Translations under genes and position numbers: made by a program
Notes under the pieces: model-generated
The model's input: the letters and a program-made list of their open reading frames with translations, nothing else
What the model was told of the DNA's origin: nothing
Databases searched by the model: none
Source of the DNA: Promethearchaeota archaeon
Lineage (GTDB): Archaea; Asgardarchaeota; Lokiarchaeia; Sigyniarchaeales; SOKP01
Direction of reading: 5' to 3'
NCBI GenBank assembly: GCA_019058245.1
Contig: JAHPZJ010000008.1
Coordinates: 62,001 to 126,000 of the forward strand
Length of the DNA: 64,000 nucleotides
Shown: one piece after another, positions 34,321 through 43,251 of the stretch
How the letters are laid out: the number at the start of each line of letters is the position of its first letter
How positions within the stretch are numbered: position 1 is the first letter of the stretch

Positions 34321-35211
34321 ATGATATGGAACACAAGAATTACAAAAATGACTGGAATACCGTATCCCATTATTATGGGCGCTTTTTTCAGTTTAGGTAG
34401 GGCTGAATTCGCTGCATCTTTTTCAAATGCAGGAGGATTGGGAATTTTAACAGCAGGAAATTTTAAAACTGTGGATGAATTCCAAGAAGAAATTGTAAAA
34501 ATGAAAAAATTGACAGACAAACCGTATGGAGTAAATTTTACAATAATGCCTCCACAAGTAAGGGAAAAAACGGGAAGAGGAAGGTCAGAGGAATCCTTTC
34601 TTGATTACGTAGACATTGCCATTGATGCTGGTGTTAATGTTTTTACCACTGCTGCCTATAAAGCAGACAAAATAGGGAAAAAGATACACGATGCTGAATG
34701 TTATTGGTTTCATAAATGCGCAACAGTAAAGCATGCCTTATCAGCCGAAAAAGCAGGTGCAGATGCTGTGACAATTGTAGGGATAGAGGGAACAGGATTC
34801 AAAAATCCTTTCCAAAATACAACCCTTGTAAATATGACTATGGCCAAGAAATTATTAGAAATTCCAGTTATCGCAGCAGGAGGTATTGGAGATGCTAGAG
34901 GTTTCCTTGCTGCTTTGGCTATGGGGGCTGATGCGGTATGTTTTGGAACAGCAATTATTCCTACAAAGGAAAGCCCTGCCTCAGACTCATGGAAAAAATC
35001 AATATTAAATCAAGATATTTTTGACGAGAATTTTTATAAGAAGATTTTCCATTTTGGATTGAGAGATTCAGGAATAGGATCCATGGCTGCGGGACACTGC
35101 GATAAAATAACCTCACTAAAAGTATTTATTGACAATATAATATCAGATGCAGAGAAAATCTTGCAAAAATGGGGGTATCAAGGTAATGAATTCAATACAT
35201 TAGAAAAGTGA
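34321..35211 (+). CDS. Nitronate monooxygenase-type flavin oxidoreductase
   Basis: A 296-residue FMN-dependent TIM-barrel enzyme of the nitronate monooxygenase / enoyl-ACP reductase II group. Marks: 'GIPYPIIMGAFFSLGRAEFA' near the N-terminus, 'SNAGGLGILTAG', the catalytic-side 'HKCATVKHALSAEKAGADAV', 'GIEGTGFKNP', and the FMN phosphate site 'IPVIAAGGIGDARGFLAAL' and 'ADAVCFGTA'. These enzymes oxidise nitronates or reduce enoyl groups; which one cannot be told. The histidine of the classical enzyme is represented by the H in FHKCAT. I chose the ATG at 34321; a TTG at 34312 adds three residues. Confidence 0.88.
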   Translation: MIWNTRITKMTGIPYPIIMGAFFSLGRAEFAASFSNAGGLGILTAGNFKTVDEFQEEIVKMKKLTDKPYGVNFTIMPPQVREKTGRGRSEESFLDYVDIAIDAGVNVFTTAAYKADKIGKKIHDAECYWFHKCATVKHALSAEKAGADAVTIVGIEGTGFKNPFQNTTLVNMTMAKKLLEIPVIAAGGIGDARGFLAALAMGADAVCFGTAIIPTKESPASDSWKKSILNQDIFDENFYKKIFHFGLRDSGIGSMAAGHCDKITSLKVFIDNIISDAEKILQKWGYQGNEFNTLEK

Positions 35212-35255
35212 ATACTAATTTCTAAAGTTTTGATAAAAAAATTGCATCTGAATGA

Positions 35256-35792
35256 TTAAATCTTAATAAAGATCCCTGCGAATTTTTTACCAACTTTAGA
35301 CAATCCAACTTTGGCAAATTCCCATTTTGAAATATTTCCTTCCTTGCATTTTTGCCAAGAGTTTTTAAGAACTTTCCAATCTGAACCTAAATTTTCTTTC
35401 ATATAATCCTCAATGTTCTCATTTTTCTCCATTAGTTGTTCAATCAAAGTTGCTACATCTGATATTTCGAGTTTAATCTCCTTAGTATCTTCTTGTATTT
35501 CAGATACTTTTGAATCCAACTCTTTGAATTTGTTATAGAGTTTAGTCAAACGTCGATATTTAGGATCCAGATTTTTGAATTTTTTTATCATATTCTTCCA
35601 TGAATCCTTAAAATTTTGCCAATCACTCTTAACATCTTTTTTTACTTTTATGAAATACTCCCCAGATTTTTCAGAAAATCCTTCAATATCATTTCTCATA
35701 TCTATGAAAAATTGGTTGAATGGATTTTTTTTATCTTCTTGGATTAAAAAAATATCATTTTGAGGGATCTTTTTTTCTTTAAATTCCTTCAT
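35256..35792 (-). CDS. Coiled-coil protein, function unknown
   Basis: A 178-residue, charged, helical protein. Residues about 40-140 show heptad patterns (YRRLTKLYNKFKELDSKVSE then DTKEIKLEISDVATLIEQLM). Two related tryptophan-rich stretches occur, 'SDWQNFKDSWKNMIKKF' and 'SDWKVLKNSWQKCKEG', so it may contain an internal duplication of an S-D-W-x-x-x-x-x-S-W unit. No membrane helix and no catalytic motif. Family not recognised. Confidence 0.55.
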   Translation of the reverse strand: MKEFKEKKIPQNDIFLIQEDKKNPFNQFFIDMRNDIEGFSEKSGEYFIKVKKDVKSDWQNFKDSWKNMIKKFKNLDPKYRRLTKLYNKFKELDSKVSEIQEDTKEIKLEISDVATLIEQLMEKNENIEDYMKENLGSDWKVLKNSWQKCKEGNISKWEFAKVGLSKVGKKFAGIFIKI

Positions 35793-36009
35793 TTTTTAAT
35801 TAACCTTAGAAGTCCCTTTCGAACATATCTGAAGAATAAATAAGAATTGATTACTATTTATTATTAATGGATTCCTTTGATTTGAATAACTCTTCTAATT
35901 TATAAAAATTTTTGGAACAATAGTATTATTAGAGATTAAGACTTTTCACATTATAAAGATAAGTTGTACTATTATTAATAAGAAAAACCATCAATTGTGA
36001 AAAAGAAAA

Positions 36010-36183
36010 TTGGCGAAGAAAAGAACCAAGAAGAAATCAAAAAAAAATATGAAATCTGAAGATAAAACCTCTGAAGTAAAGGAATATGGAGTTGTTTTAA
36101 CTAAAAATGAAAAATATCGTCATCGTATTTATCCTCAAAAAGGAAAGATTCCTGAAGATGATGAGGATTATAAAATAGTCTAA
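36010..36183 (+). CDS. Small basic protein of 57 residues
   Basis: A TTG-started frame encodes a very basic N-terminus (MAKKRTKKKSKKN) followed by a structured, conserved-looking end 'EYGVVLTKNEKYRHRIYPQ' and 'IPEDDEDYKIV'. The lysine-rich head resembles DNA- or RNA-binding or ribosome-associated tails. It is too short for automated calling thresholds but the composition is not that of random AT-rich DNA. There is no clear ribosome binding site; an internal ATG at 36049 would give 44 residues. Function unknown. Confidence 0.5.
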   Translation: MAKKRTKKKSKKNMKSEDKTSEVKEYGVVLTKNEKYRHRIYPQKGKIPEDDEDYKIV

Positions 36184-36547
36184 ATTTTATTGAATTAATC
36201 TATTTTTTTTAATGCAAAAATTATACTTAACTGTATTATTGTTGCGTTTAATACAATTTTATAATCGATTTTTTTTCAATTATTAATGGTTTCAATATTA
36301 AGAAGGAGTTCTCTCTTATTTTCTGTATTATTAAGAACCTTCATTTTATTTTATCAATATAAATAATCATTTGGACGTCATAAATTAATTTAACTGTTAT
36401 TAAAAATTCTAATTTGGTTAAAAAAAACACTTATGTATATATAATATAGAATTATAATTTCAGAAAAATGAAATATAAAAGCTAATATTAAACATCTATT
36501 TCTAATTTATTAAATCTTTAAAATATCAAATAGTACAGTTAAAGTTT
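36184..36547. other. 364-bp intergenic region
   Basis: AT-rich, between the converging ends of the small basic gene and the LRR gene. Two tiny frames (26 residues plus, 22 minus) near 36283-36367 look like chance. I see no gene, repeat or promoter that I can support. Confidence 0.4.
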
Positions 36548-37117
36548 TTAAGAAATAATAAATTTCTGAGGATTTAGAGCATAACCCTTTTCATCAATTC
36601 CACCATATGCTTCTATTATTTGATTTGGAATCGGATTATTTCCAATTCTAAAGGACTTTAATTTTTTAAGGCATTCAAGTCCTTCTATAGTTGATATCAA
36701 ATTTCCATAAACATTAAGGCTATGTAGATTTATCAGCGTATTTAATCCTTTAATTTTTTTAATTCTATTATCCTCAAAAGACAGATTTTCTAATGTTGTC
36801 AATTGTTCTAAGCCTTTAATCTCCTCTATTTTATTATCAGAGAGATATAATATCCTTAAATTTTTTAGATTCTCTAACCCGGTTATCTCTTCTATTTTAT
36901 TTCCGTATAAGTTTAATTTTTCAAGATTTACTAAAGCATCCAAACCTTTTATGGTTGAGATATTATTATTAAATAAAATAAGGCTTTTTAAATTGGTTAA
37001 TTTTGTCAAACCCTCGATTTGTGAAAAATCTCCGATTTCTAAACTGCTTAAATTCAATAAATCGTTCTTAATTTTTACTTTAGTACCTTTTACTTCTACA
37101 AACATACTTAAATTCAA
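36548..37117 (-). CDS. SDS22-like leucine-rich repeat protein
   Basis: A 189-residue protein made of about six 22-residue leucine-rich repeats. The repeating unit is 'L.NL..L.LY.NKI..I.GLE.L', for example NLEKLNLYGNKIEEITGLEN and NLRILYLSDNKIEEIKGLEQ, then diverged repeats and a cap 'GNNPIPNQI'. The 22-residue length with I-x-x-I-x-G-L is that of the SDS22 class, which includes eukaryotic phosphatase regulators and bacterial internalins. No signal peptide, so it is a cytoplasmic binding protein. Partner unknown. Confidence 0.9.
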   Translation of the reverse strand: MNLSMFVEVKGTKVKIKNDLLNLSSLEIGDFSQIEGLTKLTNLKSLILFNNNISTIKGLDALVNLEKLNLYGNKIEEITGLENLKNLRILYLSDNKIEEIKGLEQLTTLENLSFEDNRIKKIKGLNTLINLHSLNVYGNLISTIEGLECLKKLKSFRIGNNPIPNQIIEAYGGIDEKGYALNPQKFIIS

Positions 37118-37209
37118 TGCTTTTTGATTCCTTGAAATTTGTGTTTAAATCTAATTAAATAATTGAGGGTAATTAACTTTAAAGTTTAGGAATAATTTAA
37201 TTTAATAAC

Positions 37210-37995
37210 TTGCCAGAACTTCCAGAAGTGGAGACATTCAAACGATACCTAGATAAAACATCATTAAATCAAACTATTAAAAGTATAAAAGTAATAGATG
37301 ATAGAGTTTTGGATATTGATGGATTATCTCTGAAAGAATTGGTGGTCAATAATAAATTTGAATCATCTACTCGACTTGGAAAATATCTTTTAGTAAATAT
37401 TGGGAAAAAATATCTTATTTTTCACTTTGGTATGACAGGAGATTTGGAATATTACAATAATAAGGACCATGAGCCAAAATACAGTAAAGTAATATTTCAC
37501 TTTAATAATGGTTTTAATTTAACATACATTTCTCTAAGAATGTTTGGAAGATTAGATATTGCTGAATCAATTGAGGAATTTGTTGAAAAAAAGAATTTAG
37601 GCACAGATGCTTATAAAATGAATTTCGAGGAATTTAAGAGAGCTCTGAAAAGAAGAACTGGGATTATAAAAAACGTATTATTAAATCAGAGTTTTATTGC
37701 TGGAATTGGTAATATTTATTCAGATGAGATTCTATTTAAAACAAAGGTGCATCCTAAAACTAAAATAGATTCCCTTAGTGAAAGTAAAACTAAAGAACTT
37801 TTTACTAATATTAAAGAGGTGTTAAAAGTTGGTATTGATAAAAAAGGTGATCTGAGTACTTTTCCAGAATATTTTCTTATTCCACATCGTAAAAAAGACG
37901 ATTATTGCCCAATTTGCAATAGTGGAATAGAGCGAATTGAATTATCTGGAAGACATGGGTTTTATTGTCCAAATTGTCAAAAAGAATCAATCTAG
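37210..37995 (+). CDS. mutM: Formamidopyrimidine-DNA glycosylase
   Basis: A 261-residue Fpg/Nei family base-excision enzyme. The N-terminus after the TTG start codon is PELPEVE with the catalytic proline and glutamate (P2, E3); K58 in TRLGKYLL is the conserved lysine; the helix-two-turn-helix is 'VLLNQSFIAGIGNIYSDEIL'; and the C-terminal zinc finger is C-P-I-C ... 'GRHGFYCPNCQ' with its arginine. It removes 8-oxoguanine and formamidopyrimidines from oxidised DNA. The family is bacterial and rare in archaea, which fits with transfer. TTG as start is secured because the proline must be residue 2. Confidence 0.95.
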   Translation: MPELPEVETFKRYLDKTSLNQTIKSIKVIDDRVLDIDGLSLKELVVNNKFESSTRLGKYLLVNIGKKYLIFHFGMTGDLEYYNNKDHEPKYSKVIFHFNNGFNLTYISLRMFGRLDIAESIEEFVEKKNLGTDAYKMNFEEFKRALKRRTGIIKNVLLNQSFIAGIGNIYSDEILFKTKVHPKTKIDSLSESKTKELFTNIKEVLKVGIDKKGDLSTFPEYFLIPHRKKDDYCPICNSGIERIELSGRHGFYCPNCQKESI

Positions 37996-38076
37996 ATTTT
38001 AATTCAATTTTAATATCACATAGCTTTAAATGAACTAATAATGGATAAATAGATTAAAAAAAAAGGATTAAGATCT

Positions 38077-38952
38077 CTATTCTCTTCTTTTCTGCATATA
38101 AATATAAATAATAATTTCGCCTAGTAAAATAATAGCTAACCCTATAAATATAAATATGTATTGATTCGGAATACGCTCATTCTCCGGAATATATTTACCC
38201 GGTATAAAATCGACAAGTTTTTGTCCCCCATATGAAAAATCATAATAAGAAAGAACGCCATTAGAATTATAGTTAATTTTTATATCAATAGCAGCACTAT
38301 TGTTTTCAAATCCTAATTGTGGGACATAAATTAAGAAACCATCTGACTGTGCTGTGACCGTAATATTTTTATACAAGGCTCCCTTGGAACTCATTACTGT
38401 TAAGATTTCACTCGCAAATGATGACCAGCTAATAGTTGTAGGTGCAAAAAGAACATTAAACATAGCATAAGGACTAAACGAGCGACTCAAGTTTAATGTT
38501 TGTCGTAAGAAACTAGATGTATCGTTTACTATATTCCACGTTTGGTCCCATTCATTACTATCAGAATATTCTGGAATTTCCCATCGAAATTTACCATCTA
38601 TAGGTGTGGATGTAACTGTTGAATTATCATAAGGAGAAAGCACTTGTCCAATTTCTTCAACATCAATGGCATTAACTGTAAGTGGCCAATATGATTGCGG
38701 TGGAGTAAGAACCATCCAATCATTATAAACCTTAGTTAAATTATCTGATCCTAATGGCATAAGATTTTCTAAAATAACTTCTAAATCATCTGTTTTATAT
38801 GTGTTCCAATTTTCTGCATATACACTGAGAGCCCATTCATACTCATCACCATTTTTAATTCCAACATAAGTACTTTGGGCATTACAAATTCTTATGAAAG
38901 GGATTAAGAGAAAAATTCCAAGGAAAACTATGCTCAAACTTTTTTTTTTCAT
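38077..38952 (-). CDS. Secreted, membrane-anchored protein of the second ABC operon
   Basis: A 291-residue protein with a signal peptide (residues 1-25, cleavage near NAQ), an extracellular domain of about 235 residues with several N-x-S/T sites (NLTK, NDTS, NLSR, NITV, NNSA), and a C-terminal membrane helix (267-287) with a basic tail. It faces outward. It is last in a minus-strand operon after an ABC ATPase and permease (63 bp gap), so it is probably an accessory or cargo-related surface protein. No known domain recognised. Confidence 0.7.
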   Translation of the reverse strand: MKKKSLSIVFLGIFLLIPFIRICNAQSTYVGIKNGDEYEWALSVYAENWNTYKTDDLEVILENLMPLGSDNLTKVYNDWMVLTPPQSYWPLTVNAIDVEEIGQVLSPYDNSTVTSTPIDGKFRWEIPEYSDSNEWDQTWNIVNDTSSFLRQTLNLSRSFSPYAMFNVLFAPTTISWSSFASEILTVMSSKGALYKNITVTAQSDGFLIYVPQLGFENNSAAIDIKINYNSNGVLSYYDFSYGGQKLVDFIPGKYIPENERIPNQYIFIFIGLAIILLGEIIIYIYMQKRRE

Positions 38953-39015
38953 CAGACTTTATCAACTCTCTGTTTAATCATTAAAATTTATCAAAAATTA
39001 TCTAAATAAAAAAAA

Positions 39016-39786
39016 TTAAGCTTTACCGTACTTTTTGAATAATATAATTCCTCCAATAAATATCACAAGGCTGAACATTATAAGTATTATCAAATCCCAC
39101 CAAATTCTTAAATTACCTAGAGCAACACCATTAAATAGGAGAGTTAAAGCATCAGATACATAATACAATGGCATGAACATACCAATTAATTGTGTTTCGG
39201 GGGGTAAGGGGTATAAACCCGACGCAAGCATCTGTTGTGGAAACATAAAAATCCAGACAATACCTCCTGCAGCTTTAGGATTCTTTGCTATAGTTGCTGT
39301 TAATAATCCAAAGCCAATGGAGGATAGGGAGAAAACCATCATAAACACAAACGCAAGAGTAATCCCCGCAATTGCTCCATCAGGACGATATCCTAATAGA
39401 AAAGAAATAATACCGACTATTATTACTTGGATAATTGCCATACACATATTTGATATCACATGACTTCCCATGAATTCTATTGCCGTCATGGGCGTCGTGT
39501 TGATTCTTTTTAATAATCCTTGTTCTCGATCTTCTGAAAAAGATAAAGCAACAGGCATTGCCATGAAAAGCGCGCTAATAGCAAATAATCCAGGAACCAT
39601 AAAATCAAATATACTCCCTGTTTGATTTGTCCAACCATAGTTTTCAACAACTATCGATCCAAACGCAAGTCCCATTGTCAGGGTTAGTGCTATGGGGAGT
39701 AAAAGTATTATAAACAATGTTGTCGGTACCCTTATAAGAGCTTTAACCTGTAACTTTACCAGAGCTAAAATTCTTTGGCGTTTCAT
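39016..39786 (-). CDS. ABC-2 type transporter permease
   Basis: A 256-residue six-helix permease of the ABC-2 family. The 'GLLKRINTTPMTAIEFMGSH' segment after helix 2 and 'IFMFPQQMLASGLYPLPP' near helix 5 match the family pattern 'LKR.R.TP....F..G' and the conserved F-P re-entrant loop. It acts with the ATPase two bases upstream, exporting drugs or lipids or placing a surface molecule. The small spacing shows coupled translation. Confidence 0.92.
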   Translation of the reverse strand: MKRQRILALVKLQVKALIRVPTTLFIILLLPIALTLTMGLAFGSIVVENYGWTNQTGSIFDFMVPGLFAISALFMAMPVALSFSEDREQGLLKRINTTPMTAIEFMGSHVISNMCMAIIQVIIVGIISFLLGYRPDGAIAGITLAFVFMMVFSLSSIGFGLLTATIAKNPKAAGGIVWIFMFPQQMLASGLYPLPPETQLIGMFMPLYYVSDALTLLFNGVALGNLRIWWDLIILIMFSLVIFIGGIILFKKYGKA

Positions 39787-39788
39787 TT

Positions 39789-40598
39789 TTAAAAGCCCTC
39801 CAAGATTCTTCTTCCTGTAATTTTCATGAATACTTCCTCCAGATCTTTAGCATTATACTTATCGATTAATTCTTTTGGTTGTCCTATTTCAATTAATTTA
39901 CCGTAATCAATTATAGCTACCCTATCACAAAGTGCTTCTGCTTCTTCAATATAATGTGTCGTCAAGATTATGGTTTTATTCTGTTCCTTTAATGAACCAA
40001 TAAATTTCCAAGTTGTACGCCTGACTCGTGGGTCCATTCCGACTGTAGGTTCATCTAAAAATATAATAGGAGGATCACTTATCAATGCTACAATAAGATT
40101 TAATTGTCGTAACATTCCCCCACTATAGCTTTTTGCTTTTCTATTACTAGCGTCTAGTAAGCCTAATAAGTCTAGGAATCTATCCGTCCTTTCATTTATC
40201 TTCTCTTTTTTCACGAGGTGTAAGTTCCCGAAAAATTCGATATTTTCCTTAGCATTTAAAAACTTATAAACTGCTGCTTCTTGTGGACATACGCCAATTA
40301 ATTCTTTGATCTTGTTGAGGTCTTTCTTAACATTATATCCTCCTACAAAAGCATCTCCTTCGGTTTGGTTTATCAAACCACATAAAATGTTAATTGTAGT
40401 GGTTTTTCCCGCCCCATTTGGTCCTAAAAGTCCAAATATTTCGCCCTTGTTTATCGAAAATGATATTCCATCAACAGCCTTAACTTCCTTGATAACATTC
40501 TTACCAGAATAAATTTTTCTCAAATCTATAACTTCAATAGCATTCGGATTATCAGATCCAAATGTTAAATTATTGTTTTTTGATTTTGATTTTAACAT
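39789..40598 (-). CDS. ABC transporter ATP-binding subunit
   Basis: A 269-residue ATPase with Walker A LLGPNGAGKTTTIN, signature SYSGGMLRQL, Walker B IIFLDEPTVGMDP and H-switch TTHYIEEAE. The 'C-terminal EVFMKITGRRI' is common to the daunorubicin-resistance type (DrrA-like). It drives the following permease. Its 20-residue N-terminal extension is Asn/Lys-rich and probably disordered. An inverted repeat stands at 40681-40710, upstream of this operon. Confidence 0.94.
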   Translation of the reverse strand: MLKSKSKNNNLTFGSDNPNAIEVIDLRKIYSGKNVIKEVKAVDGISFSINKGEIFGLLGPNGAGKTTTINILCGLINQTEGDAFVGGYNVKKDLNKIKELIGVCPQEAAVYKFLNAKENIEFFGNLHLVKKEKINERTDRFLDLLGLLDASNRKAKSYSGGMLRQLNLIVALISDPPIIFLDEPTVGMDPRVRRTTWKFIGSLKEQNKTIILTTHYIEEAEALCDRVAIIDYGKLIEIGQPKELIDKYNAKDLEEVFMKITGRRILEGF

Positions 40599-40680
40599 TA
40601 TTTTGATATCATACGATTTTTCTATATTTGAATAGACTAGGTATAGTGTATATTTAGTTCATAACTTAAATAATTATTTT

Positions 40681-40710
40681 TTACATTAATTAAGTACTAT
40701 ATTAATGTAA
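40681..40710. promoter_or_regulatory. Inverted repeat upstream of the second ABC operon
   Basis: TTACATTAAT and ATTAATGTAA form ten perfect base pairs around a ten-base spacer. It is 83 bp upstream of the ABC ATPase start and 20 bp after the flavodoxin stop, both on the minus strand. No T-run follows in the direction of the flavodoxin transcript, so an operator is more likely than a terminator. Confidence 0.45.
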
Positions 40711-40729
40711 AATAAGAAATAGAAATAAG

Positions 40730-41191
40730 CTATTTTAAAAAGTCTTTTAATATTGAGATAAAATCTTCAACTTTTACATCAGCACCTTCTATAGCGGGAC
40801 CCTCTGCACCTTGCATTTTTATTTCAAGATATTCAGGACAGATATCTTCAACACACCCTATTTTTCCAAGAGTTTTTTTTATACCTTTAATGAAGAATTT
40901 TTTCCAACCCAATGCATGAGTAGAAAAATATGCAACTTTCGAAATTGGTTTCTTGATGACTTTATCTAAATTATTAACAAATGCTCGGATTTCCTTATCT
41001 GAACAAAATGCAATAATTCGAACTGCAATGATTAAACCATAAGGCTCATCTTGGGTGATATCTTTAGGGCTAATATTTTTAATACTACCAACACTTATAT
41101 CATATTTATCTTTTAAACCCTCAGCAAGTTGTTTTGAAATCTTTTCAGAATTTCCATGCAGAGAGTTATGAATTATCCAAATCTTTTTCAT
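40730..41191 (-). CDS. Flavodoxin family protein
   Basis: A 153-residue flavodoxin-like protein. The FMN phosphate loop is IIHNSLHGNSEKIS (variant of S/T-x-T-G-N-T), then a helix and 'PYGLIIAVRIIAF', and 'ISKVAYFSTHALGWKKFF'. It lacks the usual 'T/S' at the first loop position, having S-L-H-G-N-S instead. It probably carries electrons as a single-FMN protein or acts as an NAD(P)H-quinone-type reductase. Monocistronic; the size fits short-chain flavodoxins. Confidence 0.82.
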   Translation of the reverse strand: MKKIWIIHNSLHGNSEKISKQLAEGLKDKYDISVGSIKNISPKDITQDEPYGLIIAVRIIAFCSDKEIRAFVNNLDKVIKKPISKVAYFSTHALGWKKFFIKGIKKTLGKIGCVEDICPEYLEIKMQGAEGPAIEGADVKVEDFISILKDFLK

Positions 41192-41336
41192 TTTTTATAC
41201 CTCAAATTTGTATTAAAATGCATTTTATATATAATAAGGGAAAAAGCAAATACTATATGAAATTTCAATAGTCCATTTTTTATTCTAATCTATTTAATTT
41301 TCAAATTTTATTTTCTAAAATGAATAAATTTATGAG

Positions 41337-42248
41337 ATGTCTAATATAACATTTATTAAGAACCAAAAGTTTTTGATTTCAATAACGCTAAAACTGGATA
41401 AAATGGATAAAAAAGAACTATTATATTGTTTAAATTGTGGCAAAGAGATTGCTGCAGATCACAAATCAGGTAATCACTTTTGTGCTGAGTGTGTTTTAGG
41501 TTTAAATTTTCAAATTACAGATTTGAAGCACGAACAAATAGATAAATATCTCCAGAAAATATTAGATTTTTTTATTTCAGATGTAAATGTTGCTTTTAAT
41601 AAAGATCCGGCAGCAAAATCTCTCATTGAAGTTTTAACAAGTTATCCTGGGATAAAAGCGATTCTTTTATATCGTATCGCGCATTTTTTTTGGAAAATTG
41701 GAATGCCATTTATCCCAAGATATATATCTGAAATTGCACGAGAGCTAACGGGTATCGAAATTCATCCTGGTGCAGAAATTGGTGGGGATTTTTTTATTGA
41801 TCATGGAACTGGTTGTGTTATTGGGGAAACTACAGAAATTGGGAATAATGTCACCATATTTTCAGGTGTAGTTTTTGGAGGCACCAATATTAAACCTGTT
41901 AAAAGACATCCTACCTTAGGAAATAATATTGTTGTAGGTACAGGAGCTAAAATTCTAGGACCTGTTAAAATTGGAGATAATGTAAAAATTGGAGCGAATT
42001 CCGTGGTTGTAAATGATGTACCACCAAACTCAGTAGTAGTGGGTGTACCAGGTAAAATTATTACAAGAGAGGGTGAAAAAATTGAGAAGATAGATTTACG
42101 CCATGGTGACTTACCTGATCCCCTCACAATTACTATAAAGACTTTAGATAATAGAATAAAAGAATTGGAGAATAAAATTTTAACCCAAAAGGAAAAGAAA
42201 AAGGAAAAATTTGAAATATTTTATGGGGAATATGGAGAGGGAATTTAA
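41337..42248 (+). CDS. cysE: Serine O-acetyltransferase with N-terminal zinc ribbon
   Basis: A 303-residue enzyme that acetylates serine for cysteine synthesis. The left-handed beta-helix is plain: 'TGIEIHPGAEIGGDFFIDHG', GVVFGGT, 'HPTLGNNIVVGTGAKILGP' and 'VNDVPPNSVVVGVPGK', with the catalytic D155/H156 pair. Odd for the family, a C-x2-C ... C-x2-C zinc ribbon (C31, C34, C49, C52) precedes the usual helical domain. A C-terminal coiled tail (KELENKILTQKEKKKEKFE) could contact CysK. The ATG at 41337 is used; an ATG at 41403 (residue 23) would still keep the ribbon. CysK follows 42 bp later. Confidence 0.9.
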   Translation: MSNITFIKNQKFLISITLKLDKMDKKELLYCLNCGKEIAADHKSGNHFCAECVLGLNFQITDLKHEQIDKYLQKILDFFISDVNVAFNKDPAAKSLIEVLTSYPGIKAILLYRIAHFFWKIGMPFIPRYISEIARELTGIEIHPGAEIGGDFFIDHGTGCVIGETTEIGNNVTIFSGVVFGGTNIKPVKRHPTLGNNIVVGTGAKILGPVKIGDNVKIGANSVVVNDVPPNSVVVGVPGKIITREGEKIEKIDLRHGDLPDPLTITIKTLDNRIKELENKILTQKEKKKEKFEIFYGEYGEGI

Positions 42249-42290
42249 AATCTCTTAAAGAAAATTTTAAAAAAATTAAGTGTGAGGTTT

Positions 42291-43217
42291 ATGGGAGTAT
42301 ATAATAATATAATTGAGACAATAGGAAAAACTCCGTTAGTAAAGTTTAACAAGATTGCAAAAGATATCAAACCTTCTATTTATGGAAAATTAGAGTATTT
42401 TAATCCGGGAGGTAGCGTGAAAGATAGAATTGGTATGTCAATGATACAAAAAGCTGAAGAAGAAGGATTGATTTCTCAAGACACGATTATCGTGGAACCA
42501 ACTTCAGGAAACACAGGAATAGGATTAGCGCTTGTTTGTGCAGCTAAAGGATATCAGTTAATTCTTACAATGCCCGACAACATGTCTATTGAAAGACGAA
42601 AGATTTTGAAAGCATATGGTGCTAAAATTGAATTAACTCCTGCTTCGGAAGGATTGAAAGCTGCAATTGAAAAAGCTGAGGAGATTGCAAAGGAGAAAGG
42701 AAATGTATTTATTCCTCAACAGTTTAAAAATTCAGCTAATCCTGAAATTCATCGAAAAACTACAGCTAAGGAAATTTTTAACGATTTGTCAGGACAAGTT
42801 GATGGATTTGTAGCAGGAGTCGGAACAGGCGGAACACTAACGGGGATTGGTGAAATTTTAAAAGACAGAGTTGGTGCAAGATTAAAAATCTATGCTGTGG
42901 AACCAAAAGATTCACCTGTATTGTCTGGTGGAACTTCTGGACCTCATAAAATTCAGGGAATTGGGGCTGGATTCATTCCCGATGTATTAAATAGAGATAT
43001 TATTGATAAGATAATAACAGTTGAATATGAAGATGCTATTCAAACTGCTAGGAAATTAGCTAAATTAGAAGGTATCTTCGTAGGAATATCTTCTGGAGCA
43101 AATGCCTGGGCGGCATTATATGAAGCATCAAAAGATTTCGATAAAGGAGATAATATTGTTACAATTATGTGTGATACTGGAGAAAGATACCTCACAACTG
43201 ATTTATTCGAGGTCTAA
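42291..43217 (+). CDS. cysK: Cysteine synthase (O-acetylserine sulfhydrylase)
   Basis: A 308-residue PLP enzyme that makes cysteine from O-acetylserine and sulfide. The PLP lysine is in NPGGSVKDRIG, the substrate loop is TSGNTGIGLA, the phosphate-binding loop is GVGTGGTLTG, and the C-terminal 'GISSGANAWAA' binds the pyridine. Together with CysE immediately upstream it forms the standard two-step pathway, and in bacteria the two proteins also associate. The start ATG at 42291 gives MGVYNNI, matching family N-termini; a GTG at 42282 would add three residues. Confidence 0.95.
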   Translation: MGVYNNIIETIGKTPLVKFNKIAKDIKPSIYGKLEYFNPGGSVKDRIGMSMIQKAEEEGLISQDTIIVEPTSGNTGIGLALVCAAKGYQLILTMPDNMSIERRKILKAYGAKIELTPASEGLKAAIEKAEEIAKEKGNVFIPQQFKNSANPEIHRKTTAKEIFNDLSGQVDGFVAGVGTGGTLTGIGEILKDRVGARLKIYAVEPKDSPVLSGGTSGPHKIQGIGAGFIPDVLNRDIIDKIITVEYEDAIQTARKLAKLEGIFVGISSGANAWAALYEASKDFDKGDNIVTIMCDTGERYLTTDLFEV

Positions 43218-43251
43218 TAATCTGCAATTATATTTAACTTAAAATATTTCT

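Noticed and set aside
36283..36367. Short frames on both strands and an imperfect hairpin in the gap before the LRR gene
   Set aside because: Frames of 22 and 26 residues with low complexity; the stem has a bulge and no support.
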